The position numbers and the translations under genes were made by a program. 5,068 nucleotides of DNA from an archaeon (GTDB lineage Archaea > Asgardarchaeota > Hermodarchaeia > Hermodarchaeales > Hermodarchaeaceae). The stretch spans positions 1-5,068 of the forward strand of contig JABXGY010000116.1 of assembly GCA_016550395.1 (NCBI GenBank). Reading direction: 5' to 3'. Below the pieces are notes generated by a model. It was not told where the DNA came from. It did not search any database and worked only from the letters and a program-made list of their open reading frames with translations. How positions within the stretch are numbered: position 1 is the first letter of the stretch; each line of letters begins with the position of its first letter. Of the stretch, positions 4,762-5,068 are shown in pieces.

Positions 4762-5068
4762 TTATTTCTTCCCCTTTTTCTTGCCTTTCTTAGGAGGTTC
4801 AGGTTCTTCAAGATCAGCCGTTTCGGTAGTAATGCGAAAGATATCGATCAGTTCGCTGACATCTGCTTCAGCAACCGAATCACGCAATCCGTGTGATTCA
4901 TCGTTACTTTTCTTAAGAAATTCGGTTGCTAGTACTCGTCCATCTTCGACAAGAATTCTGGGTGTATAATCACCACCAAAGAAAGGACCATCAGGGAGCG
5001 TGCGAGTACGCTCTAACTGGGAGGTGGTTTGAGTTTTTCCCAGAAACGTTACTGTCCGATCTACACTA
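4762..5068 (-). CDS. Partial protein with lysine-rich tail, C-terminal 101 residues, function unknown
   Basis: A minus-strand frame stays open from the right edge to TAA at 4764-4762 and encodes 101 residues; the start lies outside the window. The first complete codon ends at 5067. Visible pieces are FLGKTQTTSQLERTRTLPDG, a GPFFGGDYTPRILVEDGRVL stretch with beta-like alternation, a charged segment TEFLKKSNDE, and a helix ADVSELIDIFRI. It ends in an acidic-proline stretch (DLEEPEPPKK) and KGKKKGKK. Lysine-rich tails like this are frequent in archaeal proteins and often contact nucleic acid or ribosomes, but that is only suggestive. I recognise no family. The frame is more convincing than the overlapping open frame ending at 4611, because its composition is balanced and its stop is followed by a T-run. 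Confidence 0.7.
   Translation of the reverse strand, partial: SVDRTVTFLGKTQTTSQLERTRTLPDGPFFGGDYTPRILVEDGRVLATEFLKKSNDESHGLRDSVAEADVSELIDIFRITTETADLEEPEPPKKGKKKGKK

Noticed and set aside
4611..4811. 66-codon open frame on the minus strand
   Set aside because: It starts at TTG inside the better-supported right-edge gene in another frame, runs over its stop and T-run, and has no ribosome-binding site. Its composition reflects AT-rich intergenic DNA.

Overview
The window looks archaeal. TATA-like boxes with purine-rich flanks lie upstream of genes. Two minus-strand genes have Shine-Dalgarno sequences that cover an earlier, spurious start codon. The gene content also fits: an ArsR-type winged-helix regulator without metal-binding cysteines, an archaeal-style Hsp20, a multi-zinc-ribbon coiled-coil protein and very small membrane proteins. 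The style resembles genomes from Asgard archaea or related uncultivated lineages, but no marker gene proves a lineage. I see no mobile element, CRISPR array, tRNA or rRNA.

Layout from left to right: 1-269 is a non-coding edge with two possible RNA stems. A 117-aa basic, helical protein of unknown function follows on the minus strand (270-623). Next comes an ArsR-type regulator, also minus (820-1356). A 169-bp intergenic region full of short repeats separates it from a divergent hsp20 gene (1526-2182, plus), which ends at a GC-rich hairpin with a T-run. A Nudix hydrolase (about 2300-2902, plus) runs tail to tail, with a 13-bp gap, into a five-zinc-ribbon coiled-coil protein (2916-4226, minus). 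Upstream of that lie a 66-aa two-helix membrane protein (4355-4555, minus) and the C-terminal 101 residues of an unidentified protein with a lysine-rich tail (4762 to the right edge, minus). That last frame has no start in the window and is easy to miss.

The clearest functional unit is the regulator/hsp20 pair. A divergent ArsR-type regulator and small heat-shock gene share a promoter region holding one TATA-like box, two inverted repeats and a tandem 8-bp repeat. This resembles the logic of Phr-type heat-shock repression in Thermococcales, although the operator sequence here is different. A second theme is shared protein architecture. The 117-aa protein and the zinc-ribbon protein both contain a short helical-hairpin motif with the pattern [DK]-G-x-[IV] followed by a D-R pair. 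They may be parts of, or scaffolds for, membrane-associated assemblies. No complete new defence or metabolic system is visible.
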